Shown in pieces: positions 1 through 5,764 of a DNA stretch of 8,911 nucleotides (its first letter is position 1; each line of letters begins with the position of its first letter). Below the pieces are notes generated by a model. The model saw only the letters and a list, made by a program, of their open reading frames with translations, had not been told where the DNA came from and did no database searches. A program made the position numbers and the translations under genes. The stretch is from positions 1 through 8,911 of the forward strand of contig CAYYGL010000196.1 in NCBI GenBank assembly GCA_964471235.1, read 5' to 3'. The DNA comes from CAYYGL01 sp964471235 (GTDB lineage Bacteria; Calditrichota; Calditrichia; RBG-13-44-9; J075).

Positions 1-600
1 GGTGATGTACACATACACCTTGTCAAATTCGGAGCTGAAAGTGCGATACAATCCAACGACCCGAAACACATCGGAGCCGATATTCCCTGGCAGGGCGGAA
101 GCCATTGCCACCACTTTATCCCCGATATCCACTTTTAGTTTTTCCGCCAGCTTTTCGCCAATCACAATCTCATGGGGCTTACCGCAAAGATAGCGTCCTT
201 TTACCAGGGAGGATTTGATTTTGGTGACCTTTTCTTCCTGCTGCGGAACAATTCCCACCAGGTACACCCCGGAGGAATTGGTAGCACTGCTCAAAATTCC
301 GAACGTCAGTACCCGCTTGCTGTATGCTTTCACCAGGGGGTGCCGGGAGACGGCATCCTCCACTTTTTGGGGGTCAGGAATATAGTTGCGGATGACTTTG
401 TTGTCGTTAAATCCTTTTTTATGAATTTGTAGATGAGCAACATGGGAGCCGATTTGATTTTCCAGCATTTGCACAATCATCCCCACGGAAAGGCTGTCGT
501 ACAAAATGATGGCAACCAACCCCACAATTACCGAAATAAGAACAATCAGTGAGCGGCGTTTATTTCGCCAGATGTTCCGCCAGGCAATTTTCCAGAGCAT
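1..600 (-). CDS. ABC transporter permease, FtsX/MacB-LolC/E type (partial, C-terminus off the window)
   Basis: This inner-membrane permease subunit belongs to an ABC system of the type that moves lipids, lipoproteins or other substrates across or out of the envelope. The 200 visible codons start at ATG 600 and are still open at base 1. A short basic cytoplasmic lead (AWRNIWRNKRRS) is followed by a hydrophobic segment at about residues 17-36. Next comes an extracytoplasmic MacB-core-like domain containing GIVPQQE and EIVIGEKLAEKL. The three C-terminal membrane helices of the family would lie beyond the edge. It starts 60 bp after the stop of the upstream permease, which it resembles along its visible length, so the two look like a tandem duplication that may form a heterodimer. 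A weak AAGGT lies before the ATG. No ATPase subunit is visible; it may lie further downstream. The family call is firm, but the substrate is unknown. Confidence 0.85.
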   Translation of the reverse strand, partial: MLWKIAWRNIWRNKRRSLIVLISVIVGLVAIILYDSLSVGMIVQMLENQIGSHVAHLQIHKKGFNDNKVIRNYIPDPQKVEDAVSRHPLVKAYSKRVLTFGILSSATNSSGVYLVGIVPQQEEKVTKIKSSLVKGRYLCGKPHEIVIGEKLAEKLKVDIGDKVVAMASALPGNIGSDVFRVVGLYRTFSSEFDKVYVYIT

Positions 601-660
601 GTTATCTACCTTTTGTGTAGCGAGAGATTTCCTCTGATTTCCGGAGCTCCGGATACCGAA

Positions 661-1899
661 TCAGGTGTAGCGAATCCCCTTCAGCGGCTCCAGTTTGAAT
701 ACTTTATATACCGGATACAACACGGCGCCTACGGAGATAATCAATACCGCCAGTGAAGAGTGTAGAAAGATAGATAACCGCAGGGTGGAATCCAGGCGCG
801 GTAGAAAACCGTACTCTTCGTAAATATCCCCGTATTGGCTGCCGCTGAAAATGATGGGATGGTGAACAATATAGTCATTGATTCCAAACGCGAACAAATT
901 GCCCAGGATCAACCCAATGATGACAATAAACAGGATTTCCCAGAGAAGCATGATCACCAGCTTGCGGTTGGGCATGCCCAGGGCGAGCACGATACCGAAT
1001 TCCCGGTAGCGTTCCTGGATGGACATCAGCATGGTATTCAGAATGCCGAATGCCACCACAATCACCAGAATTGCCAGAAACAGGATTCCTCCGATGTTGT
1101 CCATTTCGATGGCTTGTTTTAACTCCGGCATAATTTCCGCCCAGTTCAGGACAACCAAATCGGTTCCCTGCAAGGCTTGCTGAAGTCGTTTCTGAACGGG
1201 GGGGATGTCATTTAGATCATTGAGGGCAATGACCACCATGGTGATGCGTCCGTACATGGAGAGCAGGTCCTGACAGGTGGATAACCCCATAAAAACTGCT
1301 GAACGGTCTAAATCCCCGACCCCGCTTTTCACGGTTCCCACAATTTTGAACTTGAGATTTCCCAGGGAGCCGTCAAATGCTTGTGCCAGAATAACCACTT
1401 CATCCCCGATTTCGGCTTTCAGATTTTTTAACAGCTTGTAACCGATGACAATCTCATTGCTGGAATCGGATTGAAAGAAACGCCCCTGGTTTACTTTTGT
1501 TATCAAACTGGCGACGCGGCGTTCCTGTTGGGGCACAAGTCCAATAATTGCCACACCCAGTGAGGTGCTGTCCTCCGGGCTGCTAATTAATCCGTCTCCA
1601 ATCAGCCGGGGTGTAAATCCTTTCATGGCAGGAATGGCTTTCAGAATCTTTGTAATTTGCGGCGTGTAGGGAAACCCTTTTCGCAACGAGGGGTTCTTTT
1701 GATACCCGACCTTTTGTATCTGAAGATACCCGGAGAATAGTCCAACAGCTCGCTTAATGTTAACATCATAAGTGCCCATTTGTAAGCTTCGCATGGCAAC
1801 TGAGAGCATCACCGCAAAGGTCACCGCTAACACGGTGATGAAGGAACGGCGTTTGTTCCGCCAAATATTTCGCCAGGCTAAATGTTGCAGCAAAGACAT
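661..1899 (-). CDS. ABC transporter permease, FtsX/MacB-LolC/E type
   Basis: This 412-aa inner-membrane permease has the usual four-helix FtsX/MacB layout. TM1 is at about 19-36, after the basic lead WRNIWRNKRRS. A large periplasmic domain (about 40-265) contains GLVPQQERR and EIVIGYKLLKNL. Three C-terminal helices lie near 268-293, 311-337 and 373-398, and the protein ends in PVYKVFKLEPLKGIRY, a tail typical of FtsX-domain proteins. The segment between TM2 and TM3 has the family's RYREFGIVLALGMPNRKL coupling region. I chose ATG 1899 because it matches the start of the paralogous permease. A TTG three codons upstream (1908) is an alternative, and neither has a strong ribosome site. It lies 136 bp after the LolA-like gene on the same strand and is probably in the same operon, with an ATPase expected outside the window. 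The substrate cannot be deduced. Confidence 0.9.
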   Translation of the reverse strand: MSLLQHLAWRNIWRNKRRSFITVLAVTFAVMLSVAMRSLQMGTYDVNIKRAVGLFSGYLQIQKVGYQKNPSLRKGFPYTPQITKILKAIPAMKGFTPRLIGDGLISSPEDSTSLGVAIIGLVPQQERRVASLITKVNQGRFFQSDSSNEIVIGYKLLKNLKAEIGDEVVILAQAFDGSLGNLKFKIVGTVKSGVGDLDRSAVFMGLSTCQDLLSMYGRITMVVIALNDLNDIPPVQKRLQQALQGTDLVVLNWAEIMPELKQAIEMDNIGGILFLAILVIVVAFGILNTMLMSIQERYREFGIVLALGMPNRKLVIMLLWEILFIVIIGLILGNLFAFGINDYIVHHPIIFSGSQYGDIYEEYGFLPRLDSTLRLSIFLHSSLAVLIISVGAVLYPVYKVFKLEPLKGIRYT

Positions 1900-1997
1900 G
1901 ATGTTCAACCGGTTTTTTTCAAACGGTTCTTGTATACGGTACCAGAAAGATGGCTTTGGATATCCAGTGAGTAATGAAAATTTACGTTTCTGTCTCT

Positions 1998-2034
1998 TCC
2001 GGTGCCGGTGAAAAATTGCCTCCGGTTATCCGGA
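1998..2034. repeat. CCGG-rich imperfect hairpin after the LolA-like gene
   Basis: TCCGG at 1998-2002 can pair with CCGGA at 2030-2034, and inner CCGG at 2005-2008 with CCGG at 2022-2025, leaving a small internal loop and a 13-nt apical loop. It lies immediately after the stop codon of the LolA-like gene, within the 136-bp gap before the permeases. No T-tract follows in the direction of transcription, so it is not a standard intrinsic terminator. A role in mRNA stability or partial attenuation between the two genes is possible but is inference. Confidence 0.3.
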
Positions 2035-2035
2035 T

Positions 2036-2785
2036 TCAGTCACCTCTTTCCAGCTCCCGGAAAGAAAAAATCCGGCGACTGATTTTTACATCGAATTCCA
2101 TATCCAGAATGGTAAACCGGGTATAACGGCCCTTTTCCAGGTTGTTATACATGGTCCAGGTAGTGGGGATTGTTCTATTGTGAACGGTGCGAATGTCGGA
2201 AAAGACCAGGTAGCGGATTAACTGTCCTTTTTCGTCATAGTACTCCACTCGCGCCGGCAAATAATCCGGCTTGCGCACCCAATAAAGCAATTTTCCCCAA
2301 ACCACCGGCGCCTCCGGTTTGGGAGTTAACTCAATCTTCCAACATGGAACCCCTCCAAGGTCTTCTTCCCCCAATATCTTTTGAAAATAATCATTTGCCA
2401 GATTGGATTCCCTGACCAGGTCATCGTTGGTGAAGTCGGAGCCGTTCCAGGCTTGCAACATCATGGAAGGGGGAATCTTGATGGTGGTTTCCGTGTTTTT
2501 CAAATAATTCCACATTTCATTTTTAATTTTCAATGTTTTGTTGCCGGCTTCCTTCTTGGGAGATTTAATGACAATGAGGGCTTTCTCATTCCCCACCCAC
2601 CAGCTTTCCATTCTCAGGGTTCGGGTGTATTCCGGGGTTACCACAGTCATTTCGGCTGTGCCATGTGCCGTTTTCCCTTTGATGGCGTTTTCCGCTCGCC
2701 GGATAATTTCTGTGGGAGATTGTCCCATTACCCGGCTCCCGGTGAACAGTAACATTAATACGAGCAGCATCCTGAAAGTGTTCAT
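2036..2785 (-). CDS. LolA-like outer-membrane lipoprotein-sorting family protein
   Basis: This 249-aa secreted protein has an N-terminal signal peptide (about residues 1-22, hydrophobic LLVLMLLF, likely cleavage near VMG-QS) and no lipobox cysteine, so it is probably soluble in the periplasm. The mature part is rich in beta-strand-like segments of the LolA/LolB-like superfamily. These include GTAEMTV near the start, WNYLKNTETTIKIPPSMM, GSDFTNDDLV, and repeated LLYWVRKPDYLPARVEYYD and IPTTWTMYNN stretches, as in proteins annotated as outer membrane lipoprotein-sorting proteins. ATG 2785 has a good GAGGAA ribosome site six bases upstream; an in-frame upstream extension would start inside the promoter. 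It is the first gene of a leftward unit with two permeases, suggesting a periplasmic carrier working with an ABC exporter. The cargo is unknown. The fold call is fairly secure; the cargo role is inferred from context. Confidence 0.85.
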   Translation of the reverse strand: MNTFRMLLVLMLLFTGSRVMGQSPTEIIRRAENAIKGKTAHGTAEMTVVTPEYTRTLRMESWWVGNEKALIVIKSPKKEAGNKTLKIKNEMWNYLKNTETTIKIPPSMMLQAWNGSDFTNDDLVRESNLANDYFQKILGEEDLGGVPCWKIELTPKPEAPVVWGKLLYWVRKPDYLPARVEYYDEKGQLIRYLVFSDIRTVHNRTIPTTWTMYNNLEKGRYTRFTILDMEFDVKISRRIFSFRELERGD

Positions 2786-2806
2786 AGAAATTCCTCGACA
2801 ATTCTT

Positions 2807-2823
2807 GTTGACCAATCGTTCAA
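2807..2823 (-). promoter_or_regulatory. Predicted TetR operator O1 (LolA-permease operon)
   Basis: GTTGACCAATCGTTCAA on the plus strand reads TTGAACGATTGGTCAAC in the direction of the leftward operon. It matches the element at 2913-2929 at 16 of 17 positions in the opposite orientation. It is itself an imperfect palindrome with TTGA/TCAA ends, as expected for a dimeric TetR-type repressor. It covers the predicted transcription start just downstream of the -10 box at 2827-2832, so binding should block the leftward promoter. Confidence 0.6.
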
Positions 2824-2826
2824 TCA

Positions 2827-2856
2827 AATATATCATATATAAATATGATTAGTCAA
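2827..2856 (-). promoter_or_regulatory. Predicted sigma70-type promoter for the LolA-permease operon
   Basis: On the minus strand, TTGACT (2851-2856) is separated by 18 bp from TATATT (2827-2832), which would start transcription near 2820. The spacer is almost entirely an inverted repeat, ATCATAT-N4-ATATGAT (2832-2849). The -35 box also overlaps GTTGACTAATC, a near copy of one half of the predicted operator, so a third, weaker contact site is possible. Confidence 0.5.
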
Positions 2857-2879
2857 CACTAAAAAAATATTTGATATTG

Positions 2880-2907
2880 TTGATTTACAGGAGTGTTCTG
2901 CTTATCT
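2880..2907 (+). promoter_or_regulatory. Predicted promoter for the TetR gene
   Basis: TTGATT (2880-2885) and TTATCT (2902-2907) are 16 bp apart, and transcription would start near 2914, exactly where the second operator copy begins. The arrangement mirrors that of the leftward promoter, which strengthens both assignments. The box matches are only moderate. Confidence 0.4.
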
Positions 2908-2912
2908 TTTTG

Positions 2913-2929
2913 TTGAACGCTTGGTCAAC
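2913..2929 (+). promoter_or_regulatory. Predicted TetR operator O2 (autoregulatory)
   Basis: TTGAACGCTTGGTCAAC is the second copy of the 17-bp element and differs from O1 at a single base when both are read toward their own gene. It follows the predicted -10 box of the TetR gene and ends 12 bp before its ATG, so it would lie in the very start of the transcript. This position argues for autorepression and against the upstream TTG at 2921 being the start codon. Confidence 0.6.
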
Positions 2930-2941
2930 TTGGGGAAATCA

Positions 2942-3538
2942 ATGTCGGAAAGATTTCTGAAACATCCCGTGGAAAATCATGAAAAAACCCAGACCCGGAT
3001 CCTGGAAGTCGCCCTGGAATTATTCGCCACCCGGGGTTTTCCGGGCACTTCCATTCGTTTAATTGCTGAAAAAGCCGGCATCTCCAAGGGGTTAATCTAT
3101 CATTATTTTAAAAATAAACAAGCTCTTCTGAAAGCCATTCTGGAAATCGGTTTAGGCACCATTGAAGAGACCATTAACCAGGTCTTCCAGATTCAAGACC
3201 CTTCTCAAAAAATTGTCGTTCTGATTGAACGCTCATTTTCATTAACTGAAAGTGATGAACGTTTTTGGAGACTTTATACCAATCTTTTGCTTCAACCCGA
3301 TGTGTGGGAGGAATTCAAAAAAGAGTCCGGAGCTCTCCTGGAGAAAGTCGTTCAACAGTTCGAGCAATTGTTCACGGAGTTGGGGGTTCCTTCTCCTTCC
3401 GTGGAAGCGCGAATCCTGGCAGCCATTTTGGATGGCGTCAGCCTGCATTTTATGATGGACAAAAAAAATTATCCCCTTACCGAAGTCAAAAATGCTTTAA
3501 TCCAACGGTACCGGTTTGGGAGCCGAAAAGAAACGTAA
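2942..3538 (+). CDS. TetR/AcrR-family transcriptional regulator
   Basis: This 198-aa DNA-binding repressor has the standard TetR layout. An N-terminal three-helix DNA-binding domain at about residues 14-60 has ILEVALELFATRGFPGTSIRLIA, then the recognition part AGISKGLIYHYFKNKQALL. A helical ligand and dimerisation domain with no conserved signature fills about 65-195. I chose ATG 2942 because GGGGA lies seven bases upstream. The in-frame TTG at 2921 falls inside the predicted operator and close to the predicted transcription start. The gene is divergent from the LolA-permease unit, and each gene has one copy of the same 17-bp element at its promoter. It therefore most likely represses both. 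The ligand may be a compound handled by the transporter, but the sequence does not show it. Confidence 0.92.
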   Translation: MSERFLKHPVENHEKTQTRILEVALELFATRGFPGTSIRLIAEKAGISKGLIYHYFKNKQALLKAILEIGLGTIEETINQVFQIQDPSQKIVVLIERSFSLTESDERFWRLYTNLLLQPDVWEEFKKESGALLEKVVQQFEQLFTELGVPSPSVEARILAAILDGVSLHFMMDKKNYPLTEVKNALIQRYRFGSRKET

Positions 3539-3590
3539 TGAACCACTCGGATTTTCCCCGGAAACCTTTCCTACCGAAAATGATTTGCTC

Positions 3591-3599
3591 TGGTATAAT
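3591..3599 (+). promoter_or_regulatory. Extended -10 box candidate upstream of the 68-aa gene
   Basis: TGGTATAAT carries a perfect TATAAT with the TG dinucleotide of an extended -10 promoter. No good -35 box is present about 17 bp upstream. Transcription would begin near 3606 and give a leader of roughly 147 nt before the 68-aa gene. That leader includes the perfect hairpin AGGGAT-AAA-ATCCCT (3673-3687). Confidence 0.35.
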
Positions 3600-3672
3600 T
3601 TTTGTTTTTGCATAAATTAGATATTGTCATTCGATAAATATTTCAGAGGTTGATTCTCTTCCGTGTTTCTAA

Positions 3673-3687
3673 AGGGATAAAATCCCT
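3673..3687. repeat. Short perfect hairpin in the leader of the 68-aa gene
   Basis: AGGGAT (3673-3678), a three-base loop, and ATCCCT (3682-3687) form a six-base-pair stem. A run of eight T residues begins only about 14 bases later, too far for a normal intrinsic terminator. It may be a leader structure or chance. Confidence 0.3.
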
Positions 3688-3752
3688 GGTTAAATTCTCG
3701 TGTTTTTTTTCGTTAATAATGATACGATGAGACAAAAATCCGGAGAGGAATG

Positions 3753-3959
3753 ATGAGTTTAAGTTTACGAAAGGTTCTCAATTTAGGGCGCAAGGTCACA
3801 CTGGAAGACCCCACAATTGTCTATGAAACCGAGACCGGAATATTGGTGGAATGGCGTCAGACCAATGCCTGGCTTCCCAAATCAAAGGTGAGAGTTTACA
3901 AAAAAGAAAAGAAGACAATTTTAGTAGTGCCGCGCTCACTGTATCAAAAAAAATTTTGA
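3753..3959 (+). CDS. Small basic protein of unknown function with a WLPKS motif
   Basis: This 68-aa protein has a very basic C-terminal half and no signal peptide or membrane segment. The central stretch TGILVEWRQTNAWLPKSKVRV looks like a small beta-hairpin unit. Similar ILV-x-WxPKS patterns occur in short domains of phage and cellular nucleic-acid proteins, but I cannot name a family. ATG 3753 is preferred over ATG 3750 because the GGAGAGG ribosome site would be almost adjacent to the earlier codon. The gene stands alone: 214 bp from the TetR gene and 213 bp from the sigma gene, all on the plus strand. Codon use and the good ribosome site support a real gene. Its function is unknown. Confidence 0.6.
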   Translation: MSLSLRKVLNLGRKVTLEDPTIVYETETGILVEWRQTNAWLPKSKVRVYKKEKKTILVVPRSLYQKKF

Positions 3960-4005
3960 AAGCACAAACGCTACCAACGTAAAACATACTTGAGAGCTGC
4001 TCTGG

Positions 4006-4037
4006 TGTGCAACTGATTGTTGTGCGTTTGTTGCACA
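4006..4037. repeat. 8-bp inverted repeat with alternative pairings between the 68-aa gene and the sigma gene
   Basis: TGTGCAAC (4006-4013) pairs perfectly with GTTGCACA (4030-4037) across a 16-base loop. A competing pairing is possible between CAAACGC at 3965-3971 and GCGTTTG at 4024-4030, and between GCACAA at 3962-3967 and TTGTGC at 4020-4025. No T-tract follows on either strand. It could be a mutually exclusive leader structure or a protein-binding site; the sequence alone does not decide. Confidence 0.35.
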
Positions 4038-4172
4038 AAATCGGAATTGTGTTTCAGCAGGGTACCATCACCATCTTTACATGATTCTTGCAAACCTTTT
4101 GATTTTTGAAGTTTCTCTCTTAACTTTGTAACTTCTGAATGTAAATTTGAATCAAATTGCTAACATAATAAC

Positions 4173-4766
4173 ATGAAAAATATTGATAGCACTGAGTTAG
4201 TGAAACGTGCAAAGGAAGGAGACGAAGAGGCTTTTACGGAATTGGTAAACCGTTACAGTGAACGGGTGTATAACCTGGCGTTAAGGATTCTCAGAAGAAG
4301 GGACGATGCGGCAGACGTATTGCAGGAAACATTCATAAAAGTATATGAAAAAATCGGTACATTTGATGGGCGGTCAGATTTCTTTACCTGGCTATACCGG
4401 ATAGCCACAAATTTGAGTTTAATGAAGTTGCGCAAGGAGAAACGCACCGTACTGACCTATGATGAGTTGGAAAATTATTTTGATAAGCCCAACAGTGCCG
4501 AAATCACCGAATGGCAATCTTTGCCGTTAAAAAATATGTTGTCCGAGGAATTCCATCGTCATCTGGATGAGGCAGTGGACTCCTTGCCGGAAATTTATCG
4601 TTCCGTTTTTGTGCTGCGAGACCTGGAGAACCTGTCCATTAAAGAGAGCAGCAAAATATTGGGTATTACCGAGACGAATGTGAAAGTACGGTTAAAACGC
4701 GCCCGGATGTTCTTGAGAGAAAAACTGGCGTCCTATATGAATGATATAGCGACATCAAAGGGGTAA
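4173..4766 (+). CDS. ECF-type RNA polymerase sigma factor (sigma-70 family, RpoE-like)
   Basis: This 197-aa alternative sigma factor directs RNA polymerase to a specific promoter set. Region 2 covers about residues 8-90, with AFTELVNRYSERVYNLALRIL, the core-binding stretch DDAADVLQETFIKVYEKI (44-61), and the -10-recognition segment around FTWLYRIATNLSL. Region 4 covers about 131-187, with LPEIYRSVFVLRDLENLSIKE and the helix-turn-helix ILGITETNVKVRLKRARMFLREKL. Region 1.1 and region 3 are missing, as in all ECF factors. The start has no evident Shine-Dalgarno site, but no better start exists nearby. A weak promoter candidate is TTAACT-N16-TAAATT about 30-55 bp upstream. The gene lies 71 bp before a small zinc-type anti-sigma gene on the same strand, a common regulatory pair. 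The regulon and signal are unknown. Confidence 0.93.
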   Translation: MKNIDSTELVKRAKEGDEEAFTELVNRYSERVYNLALRILRRRDDAADVLQETFIKVYEKIGTFDGRSDFFTWLYRIATNLSLMKLRKEKRTVLTYDELENYFDKPNSAEITEWQSLPLKNMLSEEFHRHLDEAVDSLPEIYRSVFVLRDLENLSIKESSKILGITETNVKVRLKRARMFLREKLASYMNDIATSKG

Positions 4767-4837
4767 ATAAAAGCAAATGGAGTTCCGATGGGGTGTGTGA
4801 CATCGTTTTGAGTTATACTGCCTCACGGTGAATTTAA

Positions 4838-5080
4838 ATGACACAGCATACGAAGAAAATTGTAAACGAATTGTGTAACTACCTTGGGTATGATCTAAGC
4901 AGCCCCATGTGCAAGGAACTGCATGAGCATGTTCAGCAATGCCCGGAATGCCGCGCCTATATCGAATCTATCAAGTCTACTGTTAAAATTTGCCAGGATG
5001 TGTTTAAAGAAGAGCCCGTTCCCGAAGAGGTGAAACAAAATCTGCTCTTGAAAATCAAAAGAAGTCGCTCATCTTCCTGA
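4838..5080 (+). CDS. Soluble zinc-binding anti-sigma factor (ZAS domain)
   Basis: This 80-aa protein is a likely cytoplasmic anti-sigma factor for the sigma factor encoded just upstream. It contains the H-x3-C-x2-C zinc signature H31-VQQ-C35-PE-C38, with further cysteines at 13 and 25 that could complete the metal site. Helices flank this motif, as in ZAS domains, and a basic tail ends the protein. There is no membrane helix or periplasmic sensor domain, unlike many zf-HC2 anti-sigmas. A thiol or metal signal inside the cell, as in RsrA, is therefore plausible but unproven. A weak GGTGA lies about seven bases before the ATG. The 71-bp gap from the sigma gene contains a TATACT (4814-4819) that could be part of a separate promoter, though no -35 is evident. 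Confidence 0.8.
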   Translation: MTQHTKKIVNELCNYLGYDLSSPMCKELHEHVQQCPECRAYIESIKSTVKICQDVFKEEPVPEEVKQNLLLKIKRSRSSS

Positions 5081-5113
5081 AGCCAAAGCAAAGCATTTCT
5101 AATATCTCCCAAC

Positions 5114-5146
5114 AAGTGGCAACGTATCGAGGACACATTGCCACTT
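5114..5146. terminator. Hairpin between convergent genes, possible bidirectional terminator
   Basis: AAGTGGCAA (5114-5122) and TTGCCACTT (5138-5146) form a perfect nine-base-pair stem with a 15-base loop, followed by AATTTT on the plus strand. It lies between the end of the anti-sigma gene and the end of the cold-shock gene, which converge. The T-run is short and the loop is long, so termination would be weak or need a factor. Confidence 0.45.
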
Positions 5147-5173
5147 AATTTTCCCCGAACGATTCATCCTGTC

Positions 5174-5386
5174 TTACGAAACCACGGTTACATCCTGGGC
5201 TTGCAACCCTTGTTTCCCCTCGATAACGGAAAATTCAACCTTCTGCCCTTCATGCAGGGTTCGGTATCCCTCCCCGCGAATGCCGGTATAATGCACAAAA
5301 ATATCATCCCCCTGTTCGCGCAGGATAAATCCGTACCCTTTGGCATTGTTGAACCACTTCACAGTGCCAACTTCTCGTTCAGCCAC
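5174..5386 (-). CDS. Cold-shock domain protein (CspA family)
   Basis: This 70-aa single-stranded nucleic-acid-binding protein is probably an RNA chaperone that melts secondary structure, like other CspA-family members. It is essentially one OB-fold cold-shock domain. TVKWFNNAKGYGFI includes RNP1 KGYGFI (16-21), and RNP2 is DIFVHY (28-33), with the aromatic residues used for stacking. The length is normal for the family. The start is GTG 5386, supported by a strong GGAGGT nine bases upstream; no ATG is better placed. A candidate TAATAAT -10 with a TG extension lies at 5446-5452 on the minus strand, giving a leader of about 55 nt, but no good -35 is present. It converges with the anti-sigma gene. 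Family assignment is secure; cold induction is not shown. Confidence 0.95.
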   Translation of the reverse strand: MAEREVGTVKWFNNAKGYGFILREQGDDIFVHYTGIRGEGYRTLHEGQKVEFSVIEGKQGLQAQDVTVVS

Positions 5387-5764
5387 GTTTCCAATACCTC
5401 CGTTTTGTGAACTTAAAAAATTTGACGAAACGGCAGAGATTCCACATTATTACCAGGGTGCGCGTGCGAAAAGAAATCATCTGTTGAACTGCCTGTACCA
5501 ATTAATTTACCAATCTTTACTAAAACAGTCAAGAATAGAGTGGCTGGTTTTTCAACAATTTTGATTTTAGCGTTTCGGTGATAACCGGTCTGTTCTTGAT
5601 TTTCTGAGAGAATACCCATATTTTGGAAATGCCCAAAGTGCCGGAAAAATCACCCGATCGAGGGATGTCCGGAGCAGCATTGTGACAACTTTCGCCTGAG
5701 TAGCATTCCATTTTGGCATACGGATGATGTGCCGATAAACTGAAACAACAGAAGATGCCCTTAA
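5387..5764. other. Intergenic region between divergent csp and methyltransferase genes
   Basis: This 378-bp gap should hold promoters for both divergent genes. On the minus strand the csp leader contains GGAGGT and a TG-extended TAATAAT (5446-5452). On the plus strand, TTGGCA (5713-5718) and GATAAA (5734-5739), 15 bp apart, are a possible weak promoter for the methyltransferase. CCGGA/TCCGG at the edges of the 5640-5675 stretch form only a short pairing. I see no convincing gene, repeat or operator here. The open frames on the minus strand have no ribosome site or protein-like composition. Confidence 0.5.

Noticed and set aside
2..432. Plus-strand open frames across the left edge
   Set aside because: They lie opposite the partial permease, which has clear FtsX/MacB features. 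They have no ribosome sites or family-like sequence.
835..1122. Plus-strand 95-codon frame rich in His and Asp
   Set aside because: Antisense shadow of the permease membrane segments; composition is an artefact of the opposite strand's hydrophobic codons.
2538..2852. Plus-strand frame over the LolA-like gene and its promoter
   Set aside because: Antisense to a gene with a signal peptide and a good ribosome site, and it runs through the predicted promoter.
2921..2941. Upstream TTG start for the TetR gene
   Set aside because: It falls inside the predicted operator and at the predicted transcription start. ATG 2942 has GGGGA in front.
3591..3610. Bacteroidota-type -7 box (TAnnTTTG) at TATAATTTTTG
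   Set aside because: The spacing does not match the TAnnTTTG consensus and no -33 TTG is in place. A TG-extended TATAAT explains it better.
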